From: Caldatribacterium sp964426875
GTDB taxonomy: Bacteria > Atribacterota > Atribacteria > Atribacterales > Caldatribacteriaceae
Reading direction: 5' to 3'
Assembly (NCBI GenBank): GCA_964426875.1
Contig: CAYRSB010000028.1
Coordinates: 1-18,336 of the forward strand
DNA length: 18,336 bases
The translations under genes were made by a program, and so were the position numbers. The notes below the pieces were generated by a model, which saw only the letters and a program-made list of their open reading frames with translations, made no database searches and had not been told where the DNA came from. Shown piece after piece: positions 7,300 through 14,161 of the stretch. Every line of letters starts with the position of its first letter. Within the stretch, counting starts at the first letter, position 1.

Positions 7300-7954
7300 T
7301 GGAAGGAATTCGTTCCTTGAGAGCCTCCCTGATGTAAACATATATTTCCTCAATGGATCCAGAAGCAGGAATCGTCACAAGAAGCCCCTTCCGGGTATAG
7401 AAATCCACCAATGGCCTTGTCTGCTCTTCGTATACCGCAAGGCGTTTTCGAATAACCTCTGGAGTATCGTCAGGCCTTTGCACAAGCTTCCCCCCGCAGC
7501 GGTCACAGACCTCATCAGAGCGGGGAGGGTGAGAGAGAAGGTTATAAGGAGTCTGACAGCTCTCGCAAACCCTACGGGCCGAAAGACGACGGACGAGCTC
7601 CTCCAAGGGAATGTCAAAGTACAAAACTGCATCGACCCGTATCCCCAAATCTCGTAAAATGTCATCCAGCGCCTCAGCCTGCTTCAGAGTCCTTGGGAAA
7701 CCGTCAAGGATGAATCCCCTACGGACATCGTCCCGCGAAAGTCTCTCCCTGACTATCCCTATAACGACCTCATCAGGCACAAGCCGGCCTTCCCGAACGA
7801 AGGGCTCGGCTTTCTTTCCCCACTCTGTACCCTCTTTGATGGCCAGACGAATGATATCTCCCGTGGCAAGCTGAGGGATATCAAACTCCTCCTCAATTCT
7901 TTTCGCCTGTGTACCCTTGCCGGCTCCCGGAGGACCAAGAAGAATTATACGCAT
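7292..7954 (-). CDS. adk: Adenylate kinase, zinc-binding long form
   Basis: Complete adenylate kinase, 220 residues from the chosen ATG (MRIILLGPPGAGKGTQAK). It interconverts ATP plus AMP and two ADP in the cytoplasm. The P-loop GPPGAGKGT is at residues 7-15, the LDGFPRT motif at 83-89, and the LID domain at about 123-160 holds four cysteines (130, 133, 150, 153), the structural zinc site of the long bacterial form; RPDDT follows at 160-164. The start at 7960 is two codons earlier but touches the AAGGGAGG site, while 7954 is 6 bases from it. Overlaps map by 8 bases. Confidence 0.98.
   Translation of the reverse strand: MRIILLGPPGAGKGTQAKRIEEEFDIPQLATGDIIRLAIKEGTEWGKKAEPFVREGRLVPDEVVIGIVRERLSRDDVRRGFILDGFPRTLKQAEALDDILRDLGIRVDAVLYFDIPLEELVRRLSARRVCESCQTPYNLLSHPPRSDEVCDRCGGKLVQRPDDTPEVIRKRLAVYEEQTRPLVDFYTRKGLLVTIPASGSIEEIYVYIREALKERIPSNG
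7303..7318 (-). promoter_or_regulatory. Hairpin covering the map ribosome binding site
   Basis: On the minus strand AAGGAA and TTCCTT form a perfect 6-bp stem around a CGAA loop, ending 3 bases before the map ATG. AAGGA is the only Shine-Dalgarno-like sequence before map, so the stem hides it. The stem lies within the last codons of adk, so ribosomes finishing adk would open it. This would make map translation depend on adk translation. The pairing is seen directly; the function is inferred. Confidence 0.45.
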
Positions 7955-7967
7955 GTACATCCTCCCT

Positions 7968-9236
7968 TCAGCGTCGTATGAAACCTTCGTAATGCCTCAT
8001 GAGAAGCTGTGCCTCAAGCTGGGTTACTGTTTCAATTGCAACCCCCACCATGATGAGGACCGCTGTGCCACCAAAGTAGAAGGTAGTCACATGGGTGAAT
8101 TCCACAAGAAGATTTGGTACCACTGCAATGAAGGCCAGAACCAGCGCACCCCATAAGGTTATACGGGTGAGGCATCGATCGATGTACTCCACGGTTGGCC
8201 GTCCCGGTCGTATTCCTGGTATGAATCCCCCATACTTTTTCATGTTGTCGGCAAGATCCATCGGATTAAAGGTGACAGCAGTATAGAAATAGGTAAAGAA
8301 TATGATGAGGGCTGCATACAGAGAAAGGTAGAGGGCAGAATCCGGGGAAAGGGCATCGGCCAAACTCTTCATGAAGGCCGAACCTTCAAAGAATTGCGCC
8401 AAGGTCGCCGGGAAAAGGAGGACCGAAGAGGCAAAAATAATAGGAATAACGCCCCCCTGAATGACCCGGATAGGAATATGGGTACTCTGCCCGCCATAGA
8501 TTCTTCTCCCCACAACCCGTTTGGCATACTGTACCGGGATTTTGCGCTGCGCCTCTTGAAATGCTACTACGAACGCCACAATAAAAACGGCAATCACTAG
8601 AGCTACTCCGAAGAGGAAGGGGTTCACCTCTCCTACTCGAATGAGAGAAAACGTCCGGAAAAATTGGGGAAGCAATCGGGCCACAATACCGGCAAAGATT
8701 ATAAGAGATATTCCATTACCGATACCGAAGTCTGAGATTAATTCCCCAAGCCACATAAGGAACATGCTTCCCGCAGTAAGGGTGAGAATCACTGCAAGGC
8801 GGTATCCCCATCCTGTAGTCATGACGACACCAAGGTTTTCCATCCAAACTGTTATTCCAAACCCCTGAACAAAGGCTAAAAGAATAGCACCCCAGCGGGT
8901 GTACTGGGCGATCTTATCCCTCCCCTCTTCACCACTCTTGGCCAACTCTTCAAGCTGTGGAATCACCGAGGTTAAAAGCTGGATGATAATGGAGGCATTG
9001 ATGTAAGGCATGACTCCTAAGGCCAAGATTGAAAAGTTGCTCAAAGCTCCACCAGCAAACATGTCGAGAAATCCCAGAATTCCACCCTGAGAAAAAACGT
9101 TGGCCAAGGATTTCGGGTCGATGCCGGGGACAGGAATATGAGCTCCAAGCCTAAAAACAACAAGCACAAAGAGGGTGAAAAGAACTCTTCTTTTGAGGTC
9201 CGGTATCTTAAAAAGTTTTATAAGAGATTCCCACAT
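7968..9236 (-). CDS. secY: Protein translocase subunit SecY
   Basis: Complete SecY, 422 residues, the membrane channel of the Sec translocon. About ten hydrophobic segments can be traced, from RVLFTLFVLVVFRLG near residue 17 through GTAVLIMVGVAIETVTQ near the end. Conserved pieces include AHIPVPGID in the first periplasmic stretch, the plug region with GGALSNFSILALGVMPYI, ISLIIFAGIV, PVQYAKRVVGR in a cytoplasmic loop and FNPMDLADNMKKYGGFIPGIRPG. ATG start one base after the rplO stop, with AGAGG upstream in the rplO end. It is the last gene of the classical spc operon (apart from rpmJ) and is followed without a break by adk. Confidence 0.99.
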   Translation of the reverse strand: MWESLIKLFKIPDLKRRVLFTLFVLVVFRLGAHIPVPGIDPKSLANVFSQGGILGFLDMFAGGALSNFSILALGVMPYINASIIIQLLTSVIPQLEELAKSGEEGRDKIAQYTRWGAILLAFVQGFGITVWMENLGVVMTTGWGYRLAVILTLTAGSMFLMWLGELISDFGIGNGISLIIFAGIVARLLPQFFRTFSLIRVGEVNPFLFGVALVIAVFIVAFVVAFQEAQRKIPVQYAKRVVGRRIYGGQSTHIPIRVIQGGVIPIIFASSVLLFPATLAQFFEGSAFMKSLADALSPDSALYLSLYAALIIFFTYFYTAVTFNPMDLADNMKKYGGFIPGIRPGRPTVEYIDRCLTRITLWGALVLAFIAVVPNLLVEFTHVTTFYFGGTAVLIMVGVAIETVTQLEAQLLMRHYEGFIRR

Positions 9237-9237
9237 C

Positions 9238-9678
9238 TCATAGCACCTCTACTTTCCCGCCTCGTGCCTCGATCATCTCTCGGGCTTTAGCCGAAAAAGC
9301 GTGTGCCCTCACGGTGAGGCTCTTTGAAAGATCGCCCTTGGCTAAAATTTTGACCTTTACCCTTCTACTTCCCACAAGGCCCAGTTCCCAAAGTTTCTCG
9401 AGGGTCACCTCGGTCCCATCTTCAAAACGATTCAGGACACCCACATTCACAATTTCCCACTTTTCGGCACAAGGATTGTGGAACCCCCTTTTGGGTACTC
9501 TTCGTACCAGGGGCATTTGTCCACCCTCAAAACGGGGGTGAATCTGTCCTCCTGAGCGAGCTTTCTGCCCTTTCATCCCCCGTCCAGATGTCTTGCCATG
9601 ACCAGAACCGATACCTCTCCCCACCCGTTTTCGGGCATGAAAGGAACCCTTTGCAGGTCTGAGCTCATTGATCTTCAT
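9238..9678 (-). CDS. rplO: 50S ribosomal protein L15
   Basis: L15, 146 residues from the chosen ATG, starting MKINELRPAKGSFHARKRVG. The glycine-rich basic N-terminal half (GRGIGSGHGKTSGRGMKGQK) threads through 23S rRNA, and the C-terminal half has the compact domain ending ARGGKVEVL. L15 is a late assembly protein. The frame is open nine codons further, but AGGAGG lies 9 bases before the ATG at 9678. The TGA stop is followed by a single base and then the ATG of secY, an arrangement that usually means coupled translation. Confidence 0.98.
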   Translation of the reverse strand: MKINELRPAKGSFHARKRVGRGIGSGHGKTSGRGMKGQKARSGGQIHPRFEGGQMPLVRRVPKRGFHNPCAEKWEIVNVGVLNRFEDGTEVTLEKLWELGLVGSRRVKVKILAKGDLSKSLTVRAHAFSAKAREMIEARGGKVEVL

Positions 9679-9691
9679 ATGTCCCTTCCTC

Positions 9692-9874
9692 CTACATTTC
9701 TTCAACCTTCAAAAGATATCCTATCTTTGCGATCATGCCTCGCAGAGAAGGGGAATCTTCTTTAACAACCGTCTGATAGAGTTTCCGAAAACCCAGGGCT
9801 CGAGCTGTCCTCTTGTGGGGTTCGGGATGCCCGATGGGACTCTTCGCCAAGGTTATTTTCAACATCCTACCCAT
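9692..9874 (-). CDS. rpmD: 50S ribosomal protein L30
   Basis: L30, 60 residues from the chosen ATG (MGRMLKITLAKSPIGHPEPH), matching the usual 58-61. The core LKITLAKSPIG and HKRTARALGFRKLYQTV are family signatures; L30 is the ferredoxin-like-fold protein that binds 23S rRNA domain II/V. The frame is open back to 9988 inside rpsE, but GGAGG is 8 bases before 9874 and homologues start here; an ATG at 9865 (MLKIT) is an alternative. It is absent from some bacterial lineages, so its presence is mildly informative. Stop TAG lies in the TAGGAGG site of rplO. Confidence 0.95.
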   Translation of the reverse strand: MGRMLKITLAKSPIGHPEPHKRTARALGFRKLYQTVVKEDSPSLRGMIAKIGYLLKVEEM

Positions 9875-9875
9875 G

Positions 9876-10394
9876 TCACTTCCCTCCCTTTTGAGGCACA
9901 AAGAGCTCCTTAAAATTCTTCCCCCGAAGAAGAGCAACTTCCTTGGGGTCCCTGAGATCCAAAAGGCCTCGAATAGTTGCACGGGCAAGATTTACGGGGT
10001 TGCTGTTCCCCAAAGACTTTGTGAGAATGTCTTTAACCCCGGCCACTTCCATAATGGCCCTCACCGTTCCACCGGCAATTACTCCCGTTCCCGGGGCAGC
10101 AGGTTTCAGAACCACAACACTTGCCCCAAATTCGCCTCGAACCTCGTGAACGATAGTGGTTCCCCGCATCGGAAATCTGATGAGAGACTTCTTAGCTCGC
10201 TCTACCGCCTTCCGTACTGCATCGGGGACTTCTTTGGCCTTTCCCAGACCTATACCGACAATTCCATCTCCGTTGCCCACTGCTACAAGGGCTCTAAAAC
10301 CAAAGCGCTTACCTCCCTTGACAACTTTGCTTACCCTTGTTACAGCAATGAGGCGTTCCTGCAGTTCCATTCCTTCTGGATTAATTTTTCCCAT
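9876..10394 (-). CDS. rpsE: 30S ribosomal protein S5
   Basis: Complete S5, 172 residues. The N-terminal dsRNA-binding-like domain contains VSKVVKGGKRFGFRALVAVG, whose loop is where spectinomycin resistance and accuracy mutations fall in other bacteria, followed by GDGIVGIGLGKAKEVPDAVR; the C-terminal domain includes PAAPGTGVIAGGTVRAIME. S5 lies at the mRNA entry with S3 and S4 and influences decoding fidelity. ATG start, with GGGAG upstream in the 20-base gap after rplR. The TGA stop is one base away from the rpmD start. Confidence 0.98.
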   Translation of the reverse strand: MGKINPEGMELQERLIAVTRVSKVVKGGKRFGFRALVAVGNGDGIVGIGLGKAKEVPDAVRKAVERAKKSLIRFPMRGTTIVHEVRGEFGASVVVLKPAAPGTGVIAGGTVRAIMEVAGVKDILTKSLGNSNPVNLARATIRGLLDLRDPKEVALLRGKNFKELFVPQKGGK

Positions 10395-10414
10395 GAGTGC
10401 TCGTCTCCCTCGCT

Positions 10415-10783
10415 TCAGAAAAGTAAACCCACCTCGCGTGTTCCCTCGGCCAGAGCTCTCACCCGTCCATGGTACTTGTACCCACCTCGGTCAAAGACAA
10501 CCTTGGTAATCCCCTTTTCCAGGGCCTTTTGGGCAACAAGACGACCGACAGCCCGAGCGATTTCCGTCTTTGTTCCCTTCATCTCTCGAATTTCAGGGGA
10601 GAGAGAAGAGGCAGCCACCAAGGTTTTGCCCTCTTCATCATTGATAATCTGGACATAGATGTGTTGTAAACTCCGAAAGACACAGAGACGAGGACGCTCA
10701 GCAGTGCCCTTAACCTTCTTACGCACTCTTCTGTGCCGACGAACGCGCCGCTCCCATTTGCTTCGTTTCTCACTGACGATCAT
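10415..10783 (-). CDS. rplR: 50S ribosomal protein L18
   Basis: Complete L18, 122 residues. The Arg/Lys-rich N-terminal tail (about residues 6-25) is typical, followed by the RPRLCVFRSLQHIYVQIIND core and the C-terminal FDRGGYKYHGRVRALAEGTRE signature. L18 joins L5 in delivering and anchoring 5S rRNA in the central protuberance. ATG start with GGGAGGAG about 10 bases upstream. Its position between rplF and rpsE is the conserved spc order. Confidence 0.98.
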   Translation of the reverse strand: MIVSEKRSKWERRVRRHRRVRKKVKGTAERPRLCVFRSLQHIYVQIINDEEGKTLVAASSLSPEIREMKGTKTEIARAVGRLVAQKALEKGITKVVFDRGGYKYHGRVRALAEGTREVGLLF

Positions 10784-10806
10784 GGTTTAGACACTCCTCC
10801 CAGACC

Positions 10807-11343
10807 TTACTTCGTCGCAGCCTTTCCCTGTTTCCTTTGGACAACCTCACCGACATACTTGATGCCGGTACCCTTGTATGGTTCCACTTTTCTGATTTTA
10901 CGGATGTCTGCCGCTACTTGTCCAACTTTCTCCTTGTCTATACCCTTCACCCGGATGACTTGCCCTTCTACCTCGAAAGAAACCCCTTCAGGAGGGTCTA
11001 CTTCCACCGGGTGGGCAAAACCAACGTTGAGGATAAGAGTATTACCCCGCTTCTGTACACGGTACCCCAAACCGTTGACTTCTAAGGCCTTCTCAAAGCC
11101 TTTGGTTACGCCCTCAATCATGTTGGAAAGAAGCGTCCTCGTTAGCCCGTGAAGCGATTTGTCAAGCTTCGTTTCCCCAAAACGAACAACCTTGAGATTC
11201 CGGTCATCTTTCTCGATGCGCATACGGGGATGGAATACTCTTGTGAGGGTTCCTTTCGGCCCTTTTACCGTGACCGCCGTTCCCTCTATGGTTACCTCAA
11301 CACCCTGCGGGATTACGATAGGCTTTCGCCCAATTCGAGACAT
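10807..11343 (-). CDS. rplF: 50S ribosomal protein L6
   Basis: L6, 178 residues from the chosen ATG, starting MSRIGRKPIVIPQGVEVTIE. The protein is the expected tandem duplication, with the second copy containing GFAHPVEVDPPEGVSFEVEG and the conserved GIDKEKVGQVAADIRKIR toward the end, then EPYKGTGIKY. L6 binds near the sarcin-ricin loop and the factor-binding centre. The frame is open to 11373, but those residues overlap rpsH and GGGGGAG lies just before the chosen ATG. Gap of 14 bases after rpsH and 23 bases before rplR. Confidence 0.98.
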   Translation of the reverse strand: MSRIGRKPIVIPQGVEVTIEGTAVTVKGPKGTLTRVFHPRMRIEKDDRNLKVVRFGETKLDKSLHGLTRTLLSNMIEGVTKGFEKALEVNGLGYRVQKRGNTLILNVGFAHPVEVDPPEGVSFEVEGQVIRVKGIDKEKVGQVAADIRKIRKVEPYKGTGIKYVGEVVQRKQGKAATK

Positions 11344-11357
11344 ACTCTCTCCCCCTG

Positions 11358-11759
11358 TCACCATATGAAACAAAGGACTTCTCCACCTACGCCAAGTTTT
11401 TTCGCCTCTTTGCCCGTCATAACTCCCCGGGAAGTGGAGACGATAACCGTTCCCAAACCTCCAAGAAGAATCGGAATATCGTCCTTCCCTGCATATATCC
11501 TGAGACCAGGCTTACTGATTCGCCTCAGACCGTTAATCACCCGTTCCCGCCGAGGACCGTACTTGAGTTCGATAAGAAGCTCTCTTTTGTTGCCATCTCT
11601 GGCTATAACCTTATAGTCGTTAATGTACCCCTCTTCTCTCATGATTCGTGCTATTTCGATTTTCAGCTTGGAAGCAGGAATCTTCACCATCGGGTGCCCG
11701 GCTTTCAGGGCGTTACGGATTCTCGTTAACATATCGGCAATAGGGTCAGCATGTGCCAT
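11358..11759 (-). CDS. rpsH: 30S ribosomal protein S8
   Basis: S8, 133 residues from the chosen ATG, starting MAHADPIADMLTRIRNA as the family does. The C-terminal GLRIYAGKDDIPILLGGLG and STSRGVMTGKEAKK segments hold the conserved 16S rRNA-binding residues. S8 is a primary assembly protein of the small-subunit platform and, in E. coli, the repressor of the spc operon. The frame is open far upstream (to 11894), overlapping rpsZ, but the extra residues have no S8 similarity and GGGGAGAGG precedes the chosen start. Gap of 17 bases after rpsZ. Confidence 0.97.
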   Translation of the reverse strand: MAHADPIADMLTRIRNALKAGHPMVKIPASKLKIEIARIMREEGYINDYKVIARDGNKRELLIELKYGPRRERVINGLRRISKPGLRIYAGKDDIPILLGGLGTVIVSTSRGVMTGKEAKKLGVGGEVLCFIW

Positions 11760-11776
11760 GTCCTCTCCCCTTCCTC

Positions 11777-11962
11777 CTACCAGCTCGACTTTACGACACC
11801 GGGGATCTCTCCACGACCCGCTAATGTCCGGAAACATATACGGCATATTCCAAAGTCTCGAAGATAACCTCTTGGCCGGCCACACAAAGAGCAACGATTT
11901 CGGTAACGAACCTTAAATTTCTGAGATTTGCTATTCTTTTCGATCTTCGCCTTACGGGCCAT
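11777..11962 (-). CDS. rpsZ: 30S ribosomal protein S14, zinc-binding (type Z)
   Basis: The short form of S14 (also named rpsN), 61 residues, starting MARKAKIEKNSKSQKFKVR. Four cysteines at positions 24, 27, 40 and 43 (CSLCG and CRICF) form the zinc site of this class; the long zinc-free paralogue used under zinc limitation elsewhere is about 89-100 residues and is not present in the window. S14 is a late-binding protein of the small-subunit head. The ATG has AAGGAGG 6 bases upstream, which follows directly on the rplE stop codon. Confidence 0.98.
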   Translation of the reverse strand: MARKAKIEKNSKSQKFKVRYRNRCSLCGRPRGYLRDFGICRICFRTLAGRGEIPGVVKSSW

Positions 11963-11974
11963 AGTGTTCCTCCT

Positions 11975-12514
11975 TCATTTTCGGAAAGGCAGGCCCAGAC
12001 TCTCAAGAAGAGCCTTCGCCTCCCTGTCGGTTTCTGCAGTAGTCACAAAGGTGATATTCATCCCCCGTACACGTTCAACACGATCGTAGTTAATCTCTGG
12101 GAATATGAGTTGTTCTTCGATGCCTATTGTGCAGTTTCCCCGACCATCAAAACAATTGTCCAGAAACCCTCGAAAATCCCGAATTCGAGCGATGGCCACG
12201 TTAAGGAAGCGATCGAGGAATTCGTACATCCTATTTTTTCTGAGGGTCACCTTGCAACCAATAGGCATACCCTTCCGCAGCTTGAAATTTGAAATGGATT
12301 TCTTTGCCCTGGTGATCACCGGCTTCTGGCCAGCAATCAGCGTCAACTCCTCCACTGCCAGGTCCAAGTAGCGGGGATTTTGCGTTGCGTCCCCTACACC
12401 CACGTTGATGACAATTTTTTCAAGCCTCGGTACCTGCATGATGTTCTTGTAGCCGAACTCCCTCAAGAGTTTCGGAACCACCTCTCTATAGTACTTCTCT
12501 TTCGTGACGGACAC
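11975..12514 (-). CDS. rplE: 50S ribosomal protein L5
   Basis: Complete L5, 179 residues, the usual length. It shows KYYREVVPKLL at the start, the conserved VINVGVGDA segment, the ITRAKKSISNFKLRKGMPIG stretch and the C-terminal GMNITFVTTA motif. L5 binds 5S rRNA in the central protuberance and contacts P-site tRNA. The start is GTG; the upstream sequence has an unusual run of six Gs rather than a clean GGAGG, so its ribosome binding site is one of the weakest in the cluster. In E. coli this junction is where S8 binds the spc mRNA to repress it. Confidence 0.97.
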   Translation of the reverse strand: MSVTKEKYYREVVPKLLREFGYKNIMQVPRLEKIVINVGVGDATQNPRYLDLAVEELTLIAGQKPVITRAKKSISNFKLRKGMPIGCKVTLRKNRMYEFLDRFLNVAIARIRDFRGFLDNCFDGRGNCTIGIEEQLIFPEINYDRVERVRGMNITFVTTAETDREAKALLESLGLPFRK

Positions 12515-12531
12515 CGCCTAAGCCCCCCTAT

Positions 12532-12879
12532 TCAGACCTTGTCAACAATCTCACCGCATTTCTTGCAAACCCTCACCCGGAAGCGGGAATCGGGCATTGC
12601 TATTCGCCTGATTCTGGTAAGCTGCCCGCATCGTGAACACACAAGTCGAACTTTGGAAAGCCCCACCGGGTTCTCCCGCTCGATGATACCTCCCTGAGGG
12701 TTCTCCTGAGTAGGACGGGTGTGCTTTTTGACCATGTTTACTCCTTCCACAACTACCTTCCCGTCCTGGGGAAAGACCTTGAGGACCTTCCCTCTTTTCC
12801 CTCGATCCTTACCGCGAACGATTTCCACGAGGTCTCCCTTCTTGACAGGAACCTTGACCCTCTCTGTCCTTGTTTCCAT
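12532..12879 (-). CDS. rplX: 50S ribosomal protein L24, zinc-finger-bearing form
   Basis: L24, 115 residues from the chosen ATG. The N-terminal KOW domain (KKGDLVEIVRGKDRGKRGKV, about residues 13-32) binds 23S rRNA and initiates large-subunit assembly. The C-terminal half carries four cysteines in two CxxC pairs (C81/C84 in CSRCG and C105/C108 in CKKCG), a zinc-ribbon-like tail seen in many but not all bacteria. The ATG at 12879 is 8 bases after GAGGAG; an ATG at 12885 and a GTG at 12888 are too close to that site. Follows rplN by 12 bases. Confidence 0.96.
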   Translation of the reverse strand: METRTERVKVPVKKGDLVEIVRGKDRGKRGKVLKVFPQDGKVVVEGVNMVKKHTRPTQENPQGGIIERENPVGLSKVRLVCSRCGQLTRIRRIAMPDSRFRVRVCKKCGEIVDKV

Positions 12880-12891
12880 TCCCATCACTCC

Positions 12892-13260
12892 TCACACAAC
12901 CTCTGGGGCCAGAGAAACAATCCGCATAAAGTTTTTATCTCGCAGTTCACGACCCACTGGACCGAAAACACGGGTTCCTCGGGGAACATCCTGGTTGGTC
13001 ACCAAAACCGCTGCATTGTCATCAAAACGAACATAAGTTCCATCCGGCCGCCGCACAGCCCTCCGGGTTCGGACCACCACTGCCCGGACAACGTCACCCT
13101 TTTTCACATTGGAGTGGGGCTCCGCCTCTTTAACCGAGGCAATGATAACATCACCAATGCTTGCGTAGCGCCTATTCGACCCACCCAAGACCCGGATGCA
13201 CATGATTCGCTTTGCTCCTGTATTGTCGGCCACCTCAAGCATTGTCCTCGGCTGAATCAA
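12892..13260 (-). CDS. rplN: 50S ribosomal protein L14
   Basis: L14, 122 residues from the chosen start, the standard length. It begins (M)IQPRTMLEVADNTGAKRIMC, the family's invariant N-terminus, which fixes the start at a TTG codon; GGGAGG lies 8 bases upstream. The frame is open back to 13305, but those residues overlap rpsQ and are not L14-like. L14 contributes to inter-subunit bridges (B5, B8) and is the target of the silencing factor RsfS in other bacteria. First gene of the spc operon in the E. coli scheme, but with no promoter-sized gap here: it starts inside rpsQ. Confidence 0.97.
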   Translation of the reverse strand: MIQPRTMLEVADNTGAKRIMCIRVLGGSNRRYASIGDVIIASVKEAEPHSNVKKGDVVRAVVVRTRRAVRRPDGTYVRFDDNAAVLVTNQDVPRGTRVFGPVGRELRDKNFMRIVSLAPEVV

Positions 13261-13525
13261 TTTCCTCTCCTCCCTTAACTTTCGCTCTCTCAAGTATGGC
13301 AACAACTCTCCATCGTTTAGTTTTGCTCAAGGGTCGTGTTTCTTCGATAAGTACCTTATCACCCACCGAACACACGTTGCCCTCATCGTGGGCCTTAAAT
13401 TTCGTGTCTCGCTTGATCTTCTTCTTATAGAGTGGGTGTTCTGTAATCCTTTCTACACGCACTACCACGGTCTTGTTCATGGCATTACTCACCACTTCAC
13501 CGATGAATCTCTTCCGCATCCCCAT
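13235..13525 (-). CDS. rpsQ: 30S ribosomal protein S17
   Basis: S17, 96 residues, an OB-fold protein that binds 16S rRNA early in small-subunit assembly. Diagnostic segments are GEVVSNAMNKTVVVRVER, HPLYKKKIKRDTKFKAHDE and DKVLIEETRPLSKTKRW. The ATG at 13525 follows AGGAGG by 9 bases; MRKRF starting two codons later is possible. S17 is usually 84-90 residues; here an acidic tail (GGEEIDSAEDNA) runs 26 bases into rplN. The overlap is real because the rplN start is fixed by homology. Confidence 0.97.
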   Translation of the reverse strand: MGMRKRFIGEVVSNAMNKTVVVRVERITEHPLYKKKIKRDTKFKAHDEGNVCSVGDKVLIEETRPLSKTKRWRVVAILERAKVKGGEEIDSAEDNA

Positions 13526-13526
13526 A

Positions 13527-13739
13527 TTAACGGTCCTCCTGCCGCTTTGTTACAAGCTCTCGCTCTCGGAGAATTGTCTTTATACGGGCAATGTCTCTCT
13601 TCACTGCCTGGATTCTCTTGGGATTGGCAAGCTGCCCGGTGATAGCTTGGAAGCGAAGGTTGAAAAGCTCTATCCGCAAATCCTTCAGCTTCCGGTTTAG
13701 CTCTTCTTCGGTAAAGTTTCTGAGCTCCGAAGCCTTCAT
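13527..13739 (-). CDS. rpmC: 50S ribosomal protein L29
   Basis: L29, 70 residues from the chosen ATG, starting MKASELRNFTEEELNRKL and forming the expected pair of antiparallel helices, with LFNLRFQAITGQLANPKRI as the conserved core. L29 lies near the polypeptide exit beside L23. Upstream in-frame GTG (13748) and ATG (13745) codons would add three or two residues, but AGGGG is 8 bases before the ATG at 13739, and homologues begin at this MKA. Ends with TAA one base before the ATG of rpsQ. Confidence 0.95.
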   Translation of the reverse strand: MKASELRNFTEEELNRKLKDLRIELFNLRFQAITGQLANPKRIQAVKRDIARIKTILRERELVTKRQEDR

Positions 13740-13750
13740 CCCCATCACCC

Positions 13751-14161
13751 CTACTCAACCCTTCGCTCGATAATCCTTGTCTTTACGGGGAGTTTATGAG
13801 CAGCTATGCGAAGCGCTTCGCAAGCTGTCTCCTTATCCACCCCTCCTACTTCAAAAAGCACCCTCCCCGGACGTATTACCGCTATCCATCCTTCAACCGG
13901 ACCCTTACCCTTGCCCATTCGGGACTCAGCCGGTTTCTTAGTATAGGGCTTGTCCGGAAAGATGCGGATCCAGATACGGCCCCTTTTAATGTGGCGAGAA
14001 ATTGCCACTCGTGCTGCCTCGATCTGGGGATTGGTGATCCAGGCTGGCTCCAGAGCTTGCAAGCCAAAGTCCCCAAAATCTACTTCACACCCTCTGTAGG
14101 CAATACCCCTAAGCCTTCCTCTTTGCTGCTTCCTGTACTTAACTCTCTTGGGCATCAACAT
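13751..14161 (-). CDS. rplP: 50S ribosomal protein L16
   Basis: Complete L16 (L10e/L16 family), 136 residues. It begins MLMPKRVKYRKQQRGRLRG, the usual Firmicutes-style start, and has IWIRIFPDKPYTKKPAESRMG in the centre, the conserved basic segment that contacts tRNA. L16 binds near the A site and helps shape the peptidyl-transferase centre. The first ATG at 14161 lies about 10-12 bases after GAGGAGG, within the end of rpsC; the ATG at 14155 would give MPKR and cannot be fully excluded. The 23-base overlap with rpsC suggests coupled translation. TAG stop, 11 bases before rpmC. Confidence 0.97.
   Translation of the reverse strand: MLMPKRVKYRKQQRGRLRGIAYRGCEVDFGDFGLQALEPAWITNPQIEAARVAISRHIKRGRIWIRIFPDKPYTKKPAESRMGKGKGPVEGWIAVIRPGRVLFEVGGVDKETACEALRIAAHKLPVKTRIIERRVE

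Noticed and set aside
7612..7617. Perfect TTGACA on the minus strand inside adk
   Set aside because: The sequence 16-18 bases downstream is GC-rich with no -10 likeness.
9813..10658. Plus-strand open frame of 281 codons opposite rpmD, rpsE and rplR
   Set aside because: It spans three conserved minus-strand genes and has no domain-like pattern; a shadow frame.
11160..11165. TTGACA on the minus strand inside rplF
   Set aside because: No -10 element at suitable spacing; within L6 coding sequence.
11760..11894. Possible 45-residue N-terminal extension of S8
   Set aside because: It overlaps rpsZ in another frame, the residues do not resemble S8, and a binding site and conserved MAHADPIADML start exist at 11759.
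12540..12545. Perfect TTGACA on the minus strand at the end of rplX
   Set aside because: No acceptable -10 element at 16-18 bases; it lies within conserved coding sequence.
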